From positions 124,001 through 188,000 of the forward strand of contig CAJIYW010000004.1 of assembly GCA_905181765.1 (NCBI GenBank): a DNA stretch of 64,000 nucleotides. Reading direction: 5' to 3'. This stretch comes from Flavobacteriales bacterium UBA6772 (GTDB lineage Bacteria > Bacteroidota > Bacteroidia > Flavobacteriales > Flavobacteriaceae). Shown in pieces: positions 53,801 through 61,934 of this stretch. The position numbers and the translations under genes are program-made. Numbering within the stretch: position 1 is the stretch's first letter; the number at the start of each line of letters is the position of its first letter. The notes beneath the pieces are model-generated. The model worked only from the letters and a program-made list of their open reading frames with translations. It made no database searches and was not told where the DNA came from.

Positions 53801-55126
53801 ATGAAACAAAATAACAATGGTACTTGGGTAAGTTGGAATGAAAACGTTACTCACAACTACAAATCACTCTATAAGATAACTACTGAAGAAGAACTACAAA
53901 AAGTTATAAAAAATTCAGAAAAAATACGTGTTTTTGGATCGAAGCAGTCGTCAGCAGACATTGCTTCTGGCCTAGAAACATTAGTAGATATTACTACTTA
54001 TAATAAAATACTTTCATTTAATGATTCAGAACACACCGTTACTGTGCAATCTGGAGTAATTTTAGGCGATTTACTAGATGCTATTGAAGCAAAAGGTTGG
54101 TGTATACCTTGTCTGCCAGATATTAATACCATTACTATTGGTGGTGCTTTAGCAACAGGAACGCACGGAACAAGCGGAAAACTGTTATGCGAATACATGA
54201 CAGATTGTAGTATTGTTTTAGCAGATGGTTCTTTAAAAAGAATTAATGAAAAAGATGAAATGATAGATGCCGTAAGAGTTTCTTTAGGAGTACTTGGCGT
54301 AATGTCTGAAATTACTTTTAAATGTGAGCCGATATACACGCTGCACGTAAAAGAAGGTCCAGAAGATGATTCTGAATGGTTGCCAAAAATTAAAGAGCGT
54401 TTACAAAAACACGATTTCCTCAGAATTTTATGGCTTCCGCATACAGACAAAGGCTATGTAATTACTGGCGATAAAATTAATCCTGATACAGAAATTGCAG
54501 AAAACTTAGGACCTGCGTATTTAAGACATCGAAGAACGGCATCAAAAATACTATACAAATATTCGCATATTTTTCCTTGGACTACAGCCATTGCTAACAA
54601 ACTATTGTACAGAGGTTTTTTTAGTAGCACCAAAGAACACAAAGGTTCACTATACCAAGCAACCGTAACAAAATCTCGGGGTTCTACGATAGAATTAGCA
54701 GAATGGACAATTGGCTTAGATAAATTTCCAAAGGTTTTTGAAGAATTGAAAACTGAAATTAATAAATGGAGCAACAAATCATTTATTCACATTCCAATGG
54801 ATGTTCGTTTTGTATACAAAGACAAATCTTGGTTAAGTTATGCTTATGTTGAAGACACGGTAACTATGGGTTGTGTTTCTAGAAACGCAGCTACCGCAGA
54901 CACTTATGAAGCTTTTAAAAGTATTGAAAAAGTGTTTTTAAAATATGGAGGAAAACCTCATTGGGGGAAACGTTTCACCGCCAAAGATGCTGGTATATCT
55001 AAAATTTATAGTAAGTGGGAGGATTTTAAAGTTTTAAGAAAAGAATTAGATCCAACTAATAAATTTTTAAATCCGTATTTAACCGAATTATTAAACGAAA
55101 AAGAAAGAGCGAATGCAGTTGCCTAA
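53801..55126 (+). CDS. FAD-binding alditol/aldonolactone oxidase family protein
   Basis: 441 aa. The N-terminal PCMH-type FAD domain shows VFGSKQSSADIASGLETLVDIT, CLPDINTITIGGALATGTHGTSGKLLCEYM and SLGVLGVMSEITFKC. The C-terminal ALO domain ends in KPHWGKRFTAKDAG, then LRKELDPTNKFLNPYL, whose HWGK lysine is conserved in gulonolactone, arabinonolactone and xylitol/alditol oxidases. There is no signal peptide, so it is cytoplasmic and H2O2-producing if an oxidase. The gene overlaps the following HAD phosphatase by 14 nt. A dephosphorylation-then-oxidation route for a sugar alcohol phosphate is a reasonable guess. Confidence 0.85.
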   Translation: MKQNNNGTWVSWNENVTHNYKSLYKITTEEELQKVIKNSEKIRVFGSKQSSADIASGLETLVDITTYNKILSFNDSEHTVTVQSGVILGDLLDAIEAKGWCIPCLPDINTITIGGALATGTHGTSGKLLCEYMTDCSIVLADGSLKRINEKDEMIDAVRVSLGVLGVMSEITFKCEPIYTLHVKEGPEDDSEWLPKIKERLQKHDFLRILWLPHTDKGYVITGDKINPDTEIAENLGPAYLRHRRTASKILYKYSHIFPWTTAIANKLLYRGFFSSTKEHKGSLYQATVTKSRGSTIELAEWTIGLDKFPKVFEELKTEINKWSNKSFIHIPMDVRFVYKDKSWLSYAYVEDTVTMGCVSRNAATADTYEAFKSIEKVFLKYGGKPHWGKRFTAKDAGISKIYSKWEDFKVLRKELDPTNKFLNPYLTELLNEKERANAVA

Positions 55127-55802
55127 AGGATTTTTATTTGATTTTGATGGTGTTGTGGTAAATAGTATCGAAAGTCACGGTGCTGCCTGGAGCAGTGCTT
55201 TTAAAGAGTTGTTTAATCAAGATATTGCTCCTTTTCCTAAAAGTCATGCAGGTAAATCGCCTATGATTATTGCTGCCTATTTTTGTAGTCTTATTGGTGA
55301 AGAAAAACGGACTGAAGAGTTATATGTTTTAAAAGACAAGCATCTAGATATTCATTTTAAAGTTCCGAAATTATTACCTGGAGTACGAGCGTTTACAACA
55401 CTACTTACCAAAGAGAAGATACCTTACGGAATTGCTAGTAACGCTACCAAACAGTTTTTAAAAAATAGTGTACATCATTTAGAATTAAATTTTCCAATTG
55501 TTTTTGGTGTACAAGATTACGTAAAACCAAAACCTGCTCCAGAGGCATACATTACCTTAGCGAGTGCATTGGGTTTTCATCAAAATGACTTTAAAGATAT
55601 TTGGGTTTTTGAAGACAGTTTAACAGGAACAAAAGCTGCAAAATTAGCAGGAATGGTTCCTATTGGTATTACAACTCAATTTTCTGAAAAAGATTTAAAA
55701 GAAGCTGGAAGTGTTCTTGCATTTCCAACTTTACTTGGAAGCCTACGAGTATTTATTAGAAGATTAAATCTAAATAGTTACCTCTCTAAAAAATGTTTCT
55801 AA
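55113..55802 (+). CDS. HAD family phosphatase, beta-phosphoglucomutase-like
   Basis: 229 aa. Motif I is FLFDFDGVVVNSIESHGAAW (D9, D11), motif II is IASNATKQFL, the lysine is in VKPKPAPEAYITLASALG and motif IV is WVFEDSLTGTKAAKLAGM. The alpha-helical cap after motif I marks subfamily IA, which holds beta-phosphoglucomutase and sugar-phosphate phosphatases. It overlaps the oxidase gene by 14 nt, so it is translationally coupled. Its 3' end overlaps the convergent gldA by 33 nt; the last residues (RRLNLNSYLSKKCF) may be a non-conserved extension. Confidence 0.86.
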   Translation: MQLPKGFLFDFDGVVVNSIESHGAAWSSAFKELFNQDIAPFPKSHAGKSPMIIAAYFCSLIGEEKRTEELYVLKDKHLDIHFKVPKLLPGVRAFTTLLTKEKIPYGIASNATKQFLKNSVHHLELNFPIVFGVQDYVKPKPAPEAYITLASALGFHQNDFKDIWVFEDSLTGTKAAKLAGMVPIGITTQFSEKDLKEAGSVLAFPTLLGSLRVFIRRLNLNSYLSKKCF

Positions 55803-56663
55803 ATCTTTATTCTGAGTAGTTAAACCTAAAATTTTCAAGTTATTCTCTTGTGCTAAATCGAAAATTTTAGAGCGCACATCTTCATCTGAACTAAATGTTA
55901 ATTGCCAATTGTTATCTAATGTGTTTTTTATAGAACTTAAGTTCGATAATTTCTGAAAAATCACCTCATCAAAAGAAATATTAAAAGTAACTTCTATTAT
56001 TTGTTGTTTTGAGTCTTGAAGTTCTTCTAGTTTTTTGTCAACTAAAATTTCGCCCTTTTTAATTATAATTACGCGGTCACAAACAGCTTCCACTTCTTGC
56101 ATAATATGCGTAGAAAACAGCACTGTTTTATTTTTCCCTAATTCCTGAATCAATGCTCTAATCTCTATAATTTGGTTAGGGTCTAAACCAGTTGTTGGTT
56201 CATCTAAAATTAAGACTTTTGGATTGTGTAAAATAGCAGCAGCAATACCTACTCTTTGCTGATACCCTTTAGATAATTGATGTATTTTCTTATTTACCTC
56301 TAAACTTAAACCTACTTTTTCTATACAGTCTTCTATTTGACTTTTAGCTACCTTATAAATAGCAGCTTGAAACTGCAAGTATTCACGCACATACATTTCT
56401 GCATACAAAGGATTGTGTTCGGGTAAATATCCAATTACTTTTTGCGCTGCTATCGGATTTTTTAAAACATCAATTTCATCAACAAATACTTCACCAGAGT
56501 TCGGTTTTATATAACCTGTAATAATTTTCATCATTGTAGACTTCCCAGCACCATTTGGCCCTAAAAACCCAATTATTTGTCCTTTATCTGCAGAAAAAGA
56601 AATGTTATTTAGTGCTTTCTGAGATTTATAGCTTTTAGAAACGGAATTTACGGTTATAGACAT
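55770..56663 (-). CDS. gldA: GldA, gliding motility ABC transporter ATP-binding subunit
   Basis: 297 aa. Walker A GPNGAGKST is at 35-43, the signature LSKGYQQRVGIAAA is near 136-149, Walker B is VLILDEPTTGLDP and the H loop is FSTHIMQEVEAVCD. The opening MSITVNSVSKSYKSQKALNNISFSADKG and the C-terminal domain match GldA, which with GldF and GldG forms a transporter required for gliding in Flavobacterium johnsoniae. gldF and gldG are not adjacent, as usual. Its -7 box ends 4 nt before the ATG. Confidence 0.9.
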   Translation of the reverse strand: MSITVNSVSKSYKSQKALNNISFSADKGQIIGFLGPNGAGKSTMMKIITGYIKPNSGEVFVDEIDVLKNPIAAQKVIGYLPEHNPLYAEMYVREYLQFQAAIYKVAKSQIEDCIEKVGLSLEVNKKIHQLSKGYQQRVGIAAAILHNPKVLILDEPTTGLDPNQIIEIRALIQELGKNKTVLFSTHIMQEVEAVCDRVIIIKKGEILVDKKLEELQDSKQQIIEVTFNISFDEVIFQKLSNLSSIKNTLDNNWQLTFSSDEDVRSKIFDLAQENNLKILGLTTQNKDLETFFREVTI

Positions 56664-56667
56664 TTCA

Positions 56668-56675
56668 CAAATGTA
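56668..56675 (-). promoter_or_regulatory. -7 element of gldA, predicts a leaderless mRNA
   Basis: Minus-strand TACATTTG followed by TGAA and the ATG, the same geometry as trmN6 and the histidine kinase gene. Confidence 0.5.
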
Positions 56676-56768
56676 AGTTTAATAGTAGAATAACGAAAAT
56701 ATGTGGTTTTTAGTTTGCGCTATTAAAAAGGTTTATTCATTGTAAAAAACTAACATGACTAAAATAAA

Positions 56769-56794
56769 AATGACTCAATAAAAATTGAGTCATT
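56769..56794 (-). terminator. intrinsic terminator of the beta-barrel receptor operon
   Basis: AATGACTCAAT-AAAA-ATTGAGTCATT, followed on the minus strand by TTTATTTT, 24 nt past the stop at 56819. Confidence 0.85.
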
Positions 56795-56818
56795 TAAAAA
56801 AGAATCTTTTTTAAGTTT

Positions 56819-59590
56819 TTATAATTGATATCTTACTCTGAAGCTAATAAATCTTGGTAAAATAAAACGTTCATTAACTGTAAATGCAATGATACTCTGA
56901 CTTATATTTACTTGTGAACCTGTTGCTAATAAGTTATTACCTACCAATTCATATTCCCATTTTGCATCTCTATCTTTTCTGTATGCTAATTTTGCATTCC
57001 AAATATTAAATGAACTCTGCTTGTTTCCATCGCGTCTTACTTCGTTAAAAGTAAAATCTGAAGTAAGTGTTACTGAATTCCAAATATATGCATCAAAATC
57101 TATCGATGGTGAATGCGTAACCGTCTTAATATCTGAGGGTCTTGCGCTGTTACTTTGATCTACATAATTTATTCTATAACGCAAAGTAACATTTGGTGCT
57201 TTGGTGAAATTTGTACCAATACTTGCATTCATACCTCTTACTAAACTTTCATTTGTATTCTCTTCCGAGTTAATAAATTGATAGCTTTTATTATATGAGA
57301 AGTTCCCACCAAATCTTGTTCTAATTTTCTTGATGGTTTTACCTAGACCAATAATTGAAGTAAGACTCTCATTATCTAAAGGTGAATTTATATTTGTACT
57401 AGTAGACACAACAGAACGCTGTCCAAAAATTGTATTTCTATTTACCTGATCTGAAGTTTTCTTATAATTTATTGTCGCAAAAACATTACTCGCATTAAAT
57501 AAGTTAAAACTTGAATACCTTAACCTTAAATTATGAAAACTAGCATTTAAAAGTCCAGGATTTCCTGAGAAGAAAGAATTATAACTATTCGCTACAATAC
57601 CCCTTGCTATTTGATTAACGTCTGTAAAATTAACTTCTTGTTTGTAGCTAAAATTTAAACTCTCACTTCTTTTAAACTGCGCTACTACTTCAAATTCTGG
57701 TAAAAATTTAGCAAAGGTATCTTTAAAGGTCTCTGTACCAAATTGGGTATTATTAGAATTATAAGCATGCACTGTAAAACCAGGTGTAAATGTAAAAATA
57801 CCAGATTTCAAACGGTATCTTACCCCCGCGTATATATCTGAAAAACTATAATCAGTATCGTTTGTTGTTTGAGGATTATTAATGTCATCAATAGTTGGAG
57901 TTGGATCAAACTCTACACCATTATCTAAAATCTGAAAAAAACGAGAATTAAAATTCTGTTTACTTAGTATCGTTCCTGTTACAAAATTCAGATTACTTTG
58001 ATCGTTTAAAATATAGTAATAATCTAATTTTGCATCTAACTGATTCGATTTTACACGTCTATCTTGTTCTAAGGTATAAAATTGATTACTTCTATCTAAC
58101 CCTAGAGTTTCTGCTGCATCATCAAACCCATCTTCAAACTCTTCTAAAGAATCTATATCATCTGGGTTATTATTATCTGGATCATTTTCTAAAGAAGCCA
58201 CATAAAAAGGATCTTCATCTTGTAAAATATGTTTTACTTCTAGTGCAAAAATACTTTTTTCACCTGCCGTGTAGAAATAACTAAAATCTTGATTAATTGT
58301 ATAAGGTGTTGCACTTTCAGTCTCTGTAATATTACTTAAAACACGAGAAACTGCAGATTCTCTGACAGATTCACTAGAAAAACGACCAGATACATTGTAG
58401 GTCAATTGATTATTATAATCTTTCTTATAGGTTGTACTTAATCGAAATAAACCCGTATTACTTGTTTGATCTGTTTTATTATCAACAAAATCATCTGGCG
58501 TATCGGGATTTACGTAGTCAATATCGCTAATATTTCTTTGACCGTTACTATTACTAGACCAAATTAAAAAACCACTTAAATCTAATTTTTTATTTGGTGA
58601 ATAACTAATATTTAAAGCAGACAACTTCGTTTCAATTCTGTTTGCATTGTTTGCACCTGCACTTAAAAAACCAATACCCGCGTCTCCTATATTAATATTT
58701 GTACCATTAGAAGGACTTTGGCTTCTAAAACTTCCTCCAAAACTTCTTAAATCTCTTCTACTCAAAACAACATCTCCAAGGTTATTTACATCTCCAATAA
58801 TATTTATGGTGTATTTTGGTGTGTAATAAAATAATTTTGGCTGAAAAAGGTACAAGTCTGTATCTGCAGAATTTCCTGCACCGGCTAATATATCTCCAAA
58901 CCAAAAATTCTTTTTACCTTCTTTTAATTTGATATTTATAGCAACTCTATCTTGGTTATTTTGCACACTACTTAGCTGACTTACATTCGAGTAATTTCTT
59001 AAAACCTGAATTTTATCTACGGCATTAGAGGGAATGTTTTCTGTTGCTAATTTAGTGTCTCCACTAAAAAATTCTTTTCCATCGATCATTATTTTTTCAA
59101 CAGCTTTACCTTCTACTTCAATTTGACCATCATCATTTATTTCTACTCCAGGTAATTTTGCTAAAACATCTTTTAGTTTTCTTTCAGAACCATTTTTAAA
59201 TGAATCTGCATTGTAAATTATAGTATCTCCTTTAATAGTAATGGGCATCTTAGAAATGATCTCTATACCATCTAACATACTATCTTCTAGCATGGTATAA
59301 TCTTTATTCATATTCGTTGTTTTCGTTTTCAAAAATGCACTAATTTCTTTAAAACCGATATAACTAATTTTAATATTATAAACTGTATTTTTTTTAAGAT
59401 CTAATTTAAAATTTCCCTTTGCATCTGTAAAACCATAAGAAGCAATTCTTTTAGCTACGGTATCTAATGCGATAACATTTGCCATTTCTAAAGGAAAATC
59501 TAACGAATCTTTTACAATTCCTCTATATTCTATTTGCGAAAACGCAACTGTAGAAGCAATAAAAATGGCGATGAATACTATTTTTTTCAT
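56819..59590 (-). CDS. outer-membrane beta-barrel / TonB-dependent receptor-like protein
   Basis: 923 aa. Signal peptide MKKIVFIAIFIASTVAFSQ. Residues about 20-105 are a carboxypeptidase-regulatory-like Ig domain (YRGIVKDSLDFPLEMANVIA). A plug-like domain follows (LKDVLAKLPGVEINDDGQIEVEGK, IMIDGKEFFSGDTKLATENIPSNAVDKIQVL). From about 230 there are many aromatic-ended beta strands of a large barrel, ending SFRVRYQL with the terminal hydrophobic residue of an outer-membrane protein. It belongs to the OMP_b-brl_3/TonB receptor group without a SusD partner. It lies 33 nt behind a GLPGLI gene in the same operon. The substrate is unknown; peptide, metal or stress roles are possible. Confidence 0.87.
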   Translation of the reverse strand: MKKIVFIAIFIASTVAFSQIEYRGIVKDSLDFPLEMANVIALDTVAKRIASYGFTDAKGNFKLDLKKNTVYNIKISYIGFKEISAFLKTKTTNMNKDYTMLEDSMLDGIEIISKMPITIKGDTIIYNADSFKNGSERKLKDVLAKLPGVEINDDGQIEVEGKAVEKIMIDGKEFFSGDTKLATENIPSNAVDKIQVLRNYSNVSQLSSVQNNQDRVAINIKLKEGKKNFWFGDILAGAGNSADTDLYLFQPKLFYYTPKYTINIIGDVNNLGDVVLSRRDLRSFGGSFRSQSPSNGTNINIGDAGIGFLSAGANNANRIETKLSALNISYSPNKKLDLSGFLIWSSNSNGQRNISDIDYVNPDTPDDFVDNKTDQTSNTGLFRLSTTYKKDYNNQLTYNVSGRFSSESVRESAVSRVLSNITETESATPYTINQDFSYFYTAGEKSIFALEVKHILQDEDPFYVASLENDPDNNNPDDIDSLEEFEDGFDDAAETLGLDRSNQFYTLEQDRRVKSNQLDAKLDYYYILNDQSNLNFVTGTILSKQNFNSRFFQILDNGVEFDPTPTIDDINNPQTTNDTDYSFSDIYAGVRYRLKSGIFTFTPGFTVHAYNSNNTQFGTETFKDTFAKFLPEFEVVAQFKRSESLNFSYKQEVNFTDVNQIARGIVANSYNSFFSGNPGLLNASFHNLRLRYSSFNLFNASNVFATINYKKTSDQVNRNTIFGQRSVVSTSTNINSPLDNESLTSIIGLGKTIKKIRTRFGGNFSYNKSYQFINSEENTNESLVRGMNASIGTNFTKAPNVTLRYRINYVDQSNSARPSDIKTVTHSPSIDFDAYIWNSVTLTSDFTFNEVRRDGNKQSSFNIWNAKLAYRKDRDAKWEYELVGNNLLATGSQVNISQSIIAFTVNERFILPRFISFRVRYQL

Positions 59591-59623
59591 GTATTATTTT
59601 TTATTAAGTTTCAATAAAATTAT

Positions 59624-60454
59624 TTAGTTTAGTCTTCTACCGCCGCGACCACCTCTGTTTTGAAAACGGGCTTTTAATTCTTCTGTTTTTACTTTTACAA
59701 TTTTATTGTATTCATCTCTCGAAACTTCTTTTCCTTTACTAGGTTCTTCTATTTCTAAAACTTCTTTAGAGCTAATTGCAACTTCTGTACAAAGCATAGT
59801 CATTCTGCCCGCATTTATCTCTAAAATTAACCCTGGTAAACCATAGTATTTATCTGGCCCTGTACTTACCGGAATTTGTGGTGTATACCAAGCTGTGATA
59901 CTTAGCATTTTTTTAGCTGGTTTTACATCTTTTGTCTTTGTAGAATCTTTTTTAGCATTACCTCTTCTACTAAAGATACTTCCCCAATCTATATTCGTAT
60001 CTTCTTTAACGAGCGTAGCTTTATAACAAGTATACTGGCCAATTTTTTTAGTCTCCATACCCATTTCCCATTGCGCTTGCTCCATATTTTCAGTAACTAA
60101 AAAACGTTTACTAAATTGCTCTACATCTTCGATCATTACTAGATCTTTGGTGTTTTTATAAATAGAACCTTGTCCATTACTCCTACCCCAGCTTGGCCCA
60201 GATGCACCAGGTGCTTCCAACTTTACCTCTTCCTTAAAAGAAGATGCAGTTTTATTAAAAGTTAAGGTATACGTTTTTTCTAAAAAACTTTTCATACGCT
60301 GCATTCTTTGCTTTTTCTGCTGCTCCGTCATTTTCCCAAACATACTCATATCCATAGTAGTTTTAGACATATACGTAGCTTTGCCTTGAAAGCTTTTCTG
60401 TGCAAAAGTAATTGATGTAACAAATGTTAAAAAGAATACAAATAGTGATTTCAT
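59624..60454 (-). CDS. secreted GLPGLI family protein (second copy)
   Basis: 276 aa with signal peptide (MKSLFVFFLTFVTSITFAQ). The family name motif appears as KYYGLPGLILEINAGRMTMLCTEV at about 208-231, after ITAWYTPQIPVSTGP and WEMGMETKKIGQYTCYKA. An insert rich in Met/Gln/Lys (MTEQQKKQRMQRMKSFLEKTY) lies near 40-60, and the C-terminus is Arg/Gly-rich (RFQNRGGRGGRRLN). GLPGLI (Porph_ging) proteins are exported and of unknown function. It is a paralogue of the next gene upstream. It has its own promoter and precedes the beta-barrel receptor gene. Confidence 0.88.
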   Translation of the reverse strand: MKSLFVFFLTFVTSITFAQKSFQGKATYMSKTTMDMSMFGKMTEQQKKQRMQRMKSFLEKTYTLTFNKTASSFKEEVKLEAPGASGPSWGRSNGQGSIYKNTKDLVMIEDVEQFSKRFLVTENMEQAQWEMGMETKKIGQYTCYKATLVKEDTNIDWGSIFSRRGNAKKDSTKTKDVKPAKKMLSITAWYTPQIPVSTGPDKYYGLPGLILEINAGRMTMLCTEVAISSKEVLEIEEPSKGKEVSRDEYNKIVKVKTEELKARFQNRGGRGGRRLN

Positions 60455-60475
60455 AATTTTTTTTTAGTTTTCAGT

Positions 60476-60483
60476 CAAAATTA
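60476..60483 (-). promoter_or_regulatory. -7 promoter element for the GLPGLI-receptor gene pair
   Basis: Minus-strand TAATTTTG, a perfect match, 21 nt before the ATG at 60454. Confidence 0.5.
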
Positions 60484-60521
60484 ATAGATTTACAACAGTA
60501 TGACGAGCAACAATTTAATTT

Positions 60522-60538
60522 GTTACACAAGTGTATAA
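60522..60538. promoter_or_regulatory. putative operator upstream of the GLPGLI-receptor pair
   Basis: GTTACACAAGTGTATAA, with arms TACAC/GTGTA around AA, lies about 40 nt upstream of the -7 box. It shares ACAAGTGT, flanked by GTTA and TAA, with the site between the kinase gene and the small secreted protein gene at 61871. A common regulator, probably the neighbouring response regulator, is inferred. Confidence 0.4.
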
Positions 60539-60614
60539 AAATAATACTTACTCGAAACATTAGACATAAAAAAAAATGAAAGGTTTAATTTATAATGAAA
60601 ATAAATAAACAAGA

Positions 60615-61459
60615 TTATCCACCTATCTGTAAGCTTCTTCCATTTCCTAAGTCTAAACCTTTTCTAGCCTTAAATTTTTCCATCATTTCATCTGTCTTTT
60701 GCTTTTGAATTTCAAGAAACTTCTTTTGAGAAACAATCTTTCCTTTTTTAGGTTCTTGAATCGTAATTTTTTTGAAGGGTTTAATATAATTTCTGTACAA
60801 ACTATTATTTTTTTACCATCATTTATTTCTAAAATTAAACCAGGTAAACCTTGGTAATTTCCTGGTCCATTACCCACAGAAATCTTTGGTGCATACCAAG
60901 CTGTAGTAATAATTGTTTCTTTTTGTATTTCTTCTACAGACTTACCATTTTTAAAAGTTATATTTTTATTTTCTACTTCTTTTGAGAACGTAGCTTTGTA
61001 ACACGTATAAGTTCCTATGTTTTTTGTTTCGGATGATAATTCCCATTTATACTCTGGAAGTTTGTCTTTTACCAAAAAGCGTTTTCCCATAATTTCTGTT
61101 TGATTCGAAAAACGTTTCTCCTTAATATTTTTAAAATAGATGCTAGCATTTACAGAACTACCAAACATCATTACAATGTCTCCACCTCCAACTTGAGGTT
61201 TTGGGACATCTAATGTTGTTTCTTCTATATATGACGAAGTTTTTTGATCAAAATTTAAAATAAACGTTTTTTGATTCATTTTATGCAGTTGTGCCTGAAG
61301 TTGCTTTTTCATATCATCAGACATCGTAGAATTTTCATCTTCATCAAACGAAAAAGAAGATTTAATACTTGATTTATAAATAGCTTTTCCTGTAAAATTT
61401 TGTGCATTAATAATCAATGAGCAAAATAAAATTAATGTTGTTAATAATTTAATCTTCAT
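60615..61459 (-). CDS. secreted GLPGLI family protein (first copy), frame interrupted
   Basis: About 281 aa when joined. Signal peptide MKIKLLTTLILFCSLIINAQ, then FTGKAIYKSSIKSSFSF, WELSSETKNIGTYTCYKATFSKE, TTAWYAPKISVGNGPGNYQGLPGLILEINDGKKIIVCTEI. The frame breaks after IILNP at 60776; restoring one T gives NPFKKITIQEPKKGKIVSQ and continues to GLDLGNGRSLQIGG. It is a paralogue of the copy at 59.6 kb, including the shared EPxKGK-V-S segment. The start overlaps the 3' end of the small secreted protein gene by 11 nt, so the two are coupled. Function is unknown. Confidence 0.88.
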
Positions 61460-61817
61460 TTTTTAAATTTTTAGTTACTTTATTTATAAATTTTATTCCT
61501 TTTCTCATGCTTAAAACTAAACTATCAATTTCCCTCGCCTTACCTGCTACTTTATAGCTAAAATCGTAATTCACCTTTAATTTAGCTTTTTGTTTTTCTT
61601 TAGTTTTTAATTTAATTTCTAAAAAAATGTTGCTTTCTGGACTATTTTGTTTAAAAGCTTCTTTAACATCTTGCCAATTAATAGTTGCTAATTCTTTTGA
61701 AGAATCTACAGTAAAACTTAAAGAGTTTACATTCATATAATTTTTACTACTATTCTTATTTTGAGAAAAAATAAGCGAAGAAGCAAAAACACAAATGGCA
61801 AAAATAATTTTAATCAT
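61449..61817 (-). CDS. small secreted protein, function unknown
   Basis: 122 aa, not recognised. Signal peptide MIKIIFAICVFASSLIFSQN, then a mature part of about 100 residues: NYMNVNSLSFTVDSSKELATINWQDVKEAFKQN, SNIFLEIKLKTKEKQKAKLKVNYDFSYKV, LVLSMRKGIKFINKVTKN. The alternating pattern suggests a small beta-rich periplasmic domain. It is the first gene of the GLPGLI/receptor cluster, coupled to the next gene by an 11-nt overlap and divergent from the two-component system, whose control region it shares. I infer that it works with the GLPGLI proteins. Confidence 0.75.
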   Translation of the reverse strand: MIKIIFAICVFASSLIFSQNKNSSKNYMNVNSLSFTVDSSKELATINWQDVKEAFKQNSPESNIFLEIKLKTKEKQKAKLKVNYDFSYKVAGKAREIDSLVLSMRKGIKFINKVTKNLKNED

Positions 61818-61840
61818 AGTTCTTTATTTTAAATTTTGAA

Positions 61841-61848
61841 CAAAGATG
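61841..61848 (-). promoter_or_regulatory. probable -7 element for the small secreted protein/GLPGLI operon
   Basis: Minus-strand CATCTTTG, one mismatch to TAnnTTTG, 23 nt upstream of the ATG at 61817. Confidence 0.35.
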
Positions 61849-61870
61849 AGCCTTAGATGTATTTTACTTA

Positions 61871-61896
61871 GTTAACAAGTGTTAATGAGTGTTAAC
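61871..61896. promoter_or_regulatory. three GTTAA(C/T) direct repeats at exact 10-bp spacing: putative response regulator operator
   Basis: GTTAAC, GTTAAT and GTTAAC begin at 61871, 61881 and 61891, each followed by (A/G)AGT or CTCA. One-helical-turn direct repeats are the usual target of OmpR/PhoB-type regulators. The array lies between two divergent -7 boxes, ending 26 nt before the kinase -7 box, a position suited to activation. Confidence 0.55.
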
Positions 61897-61922
61897 CTCA
61901 TCGTATTATAATATTAACGAAC

Positions 61923-61930
61923 TATCTTTG
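61923..61930 (+). promoter_or_regulatory. -7 element of the histidine kinase gene, predicts a leaderless mRNA
   Basis: TATCTTTG followed by AAAT and the ATG at 61935. No -33 TTG is seen, consistent with dependence on an activator. Confidence 0.5.
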
Positions 61931-61934
61931 AAAT

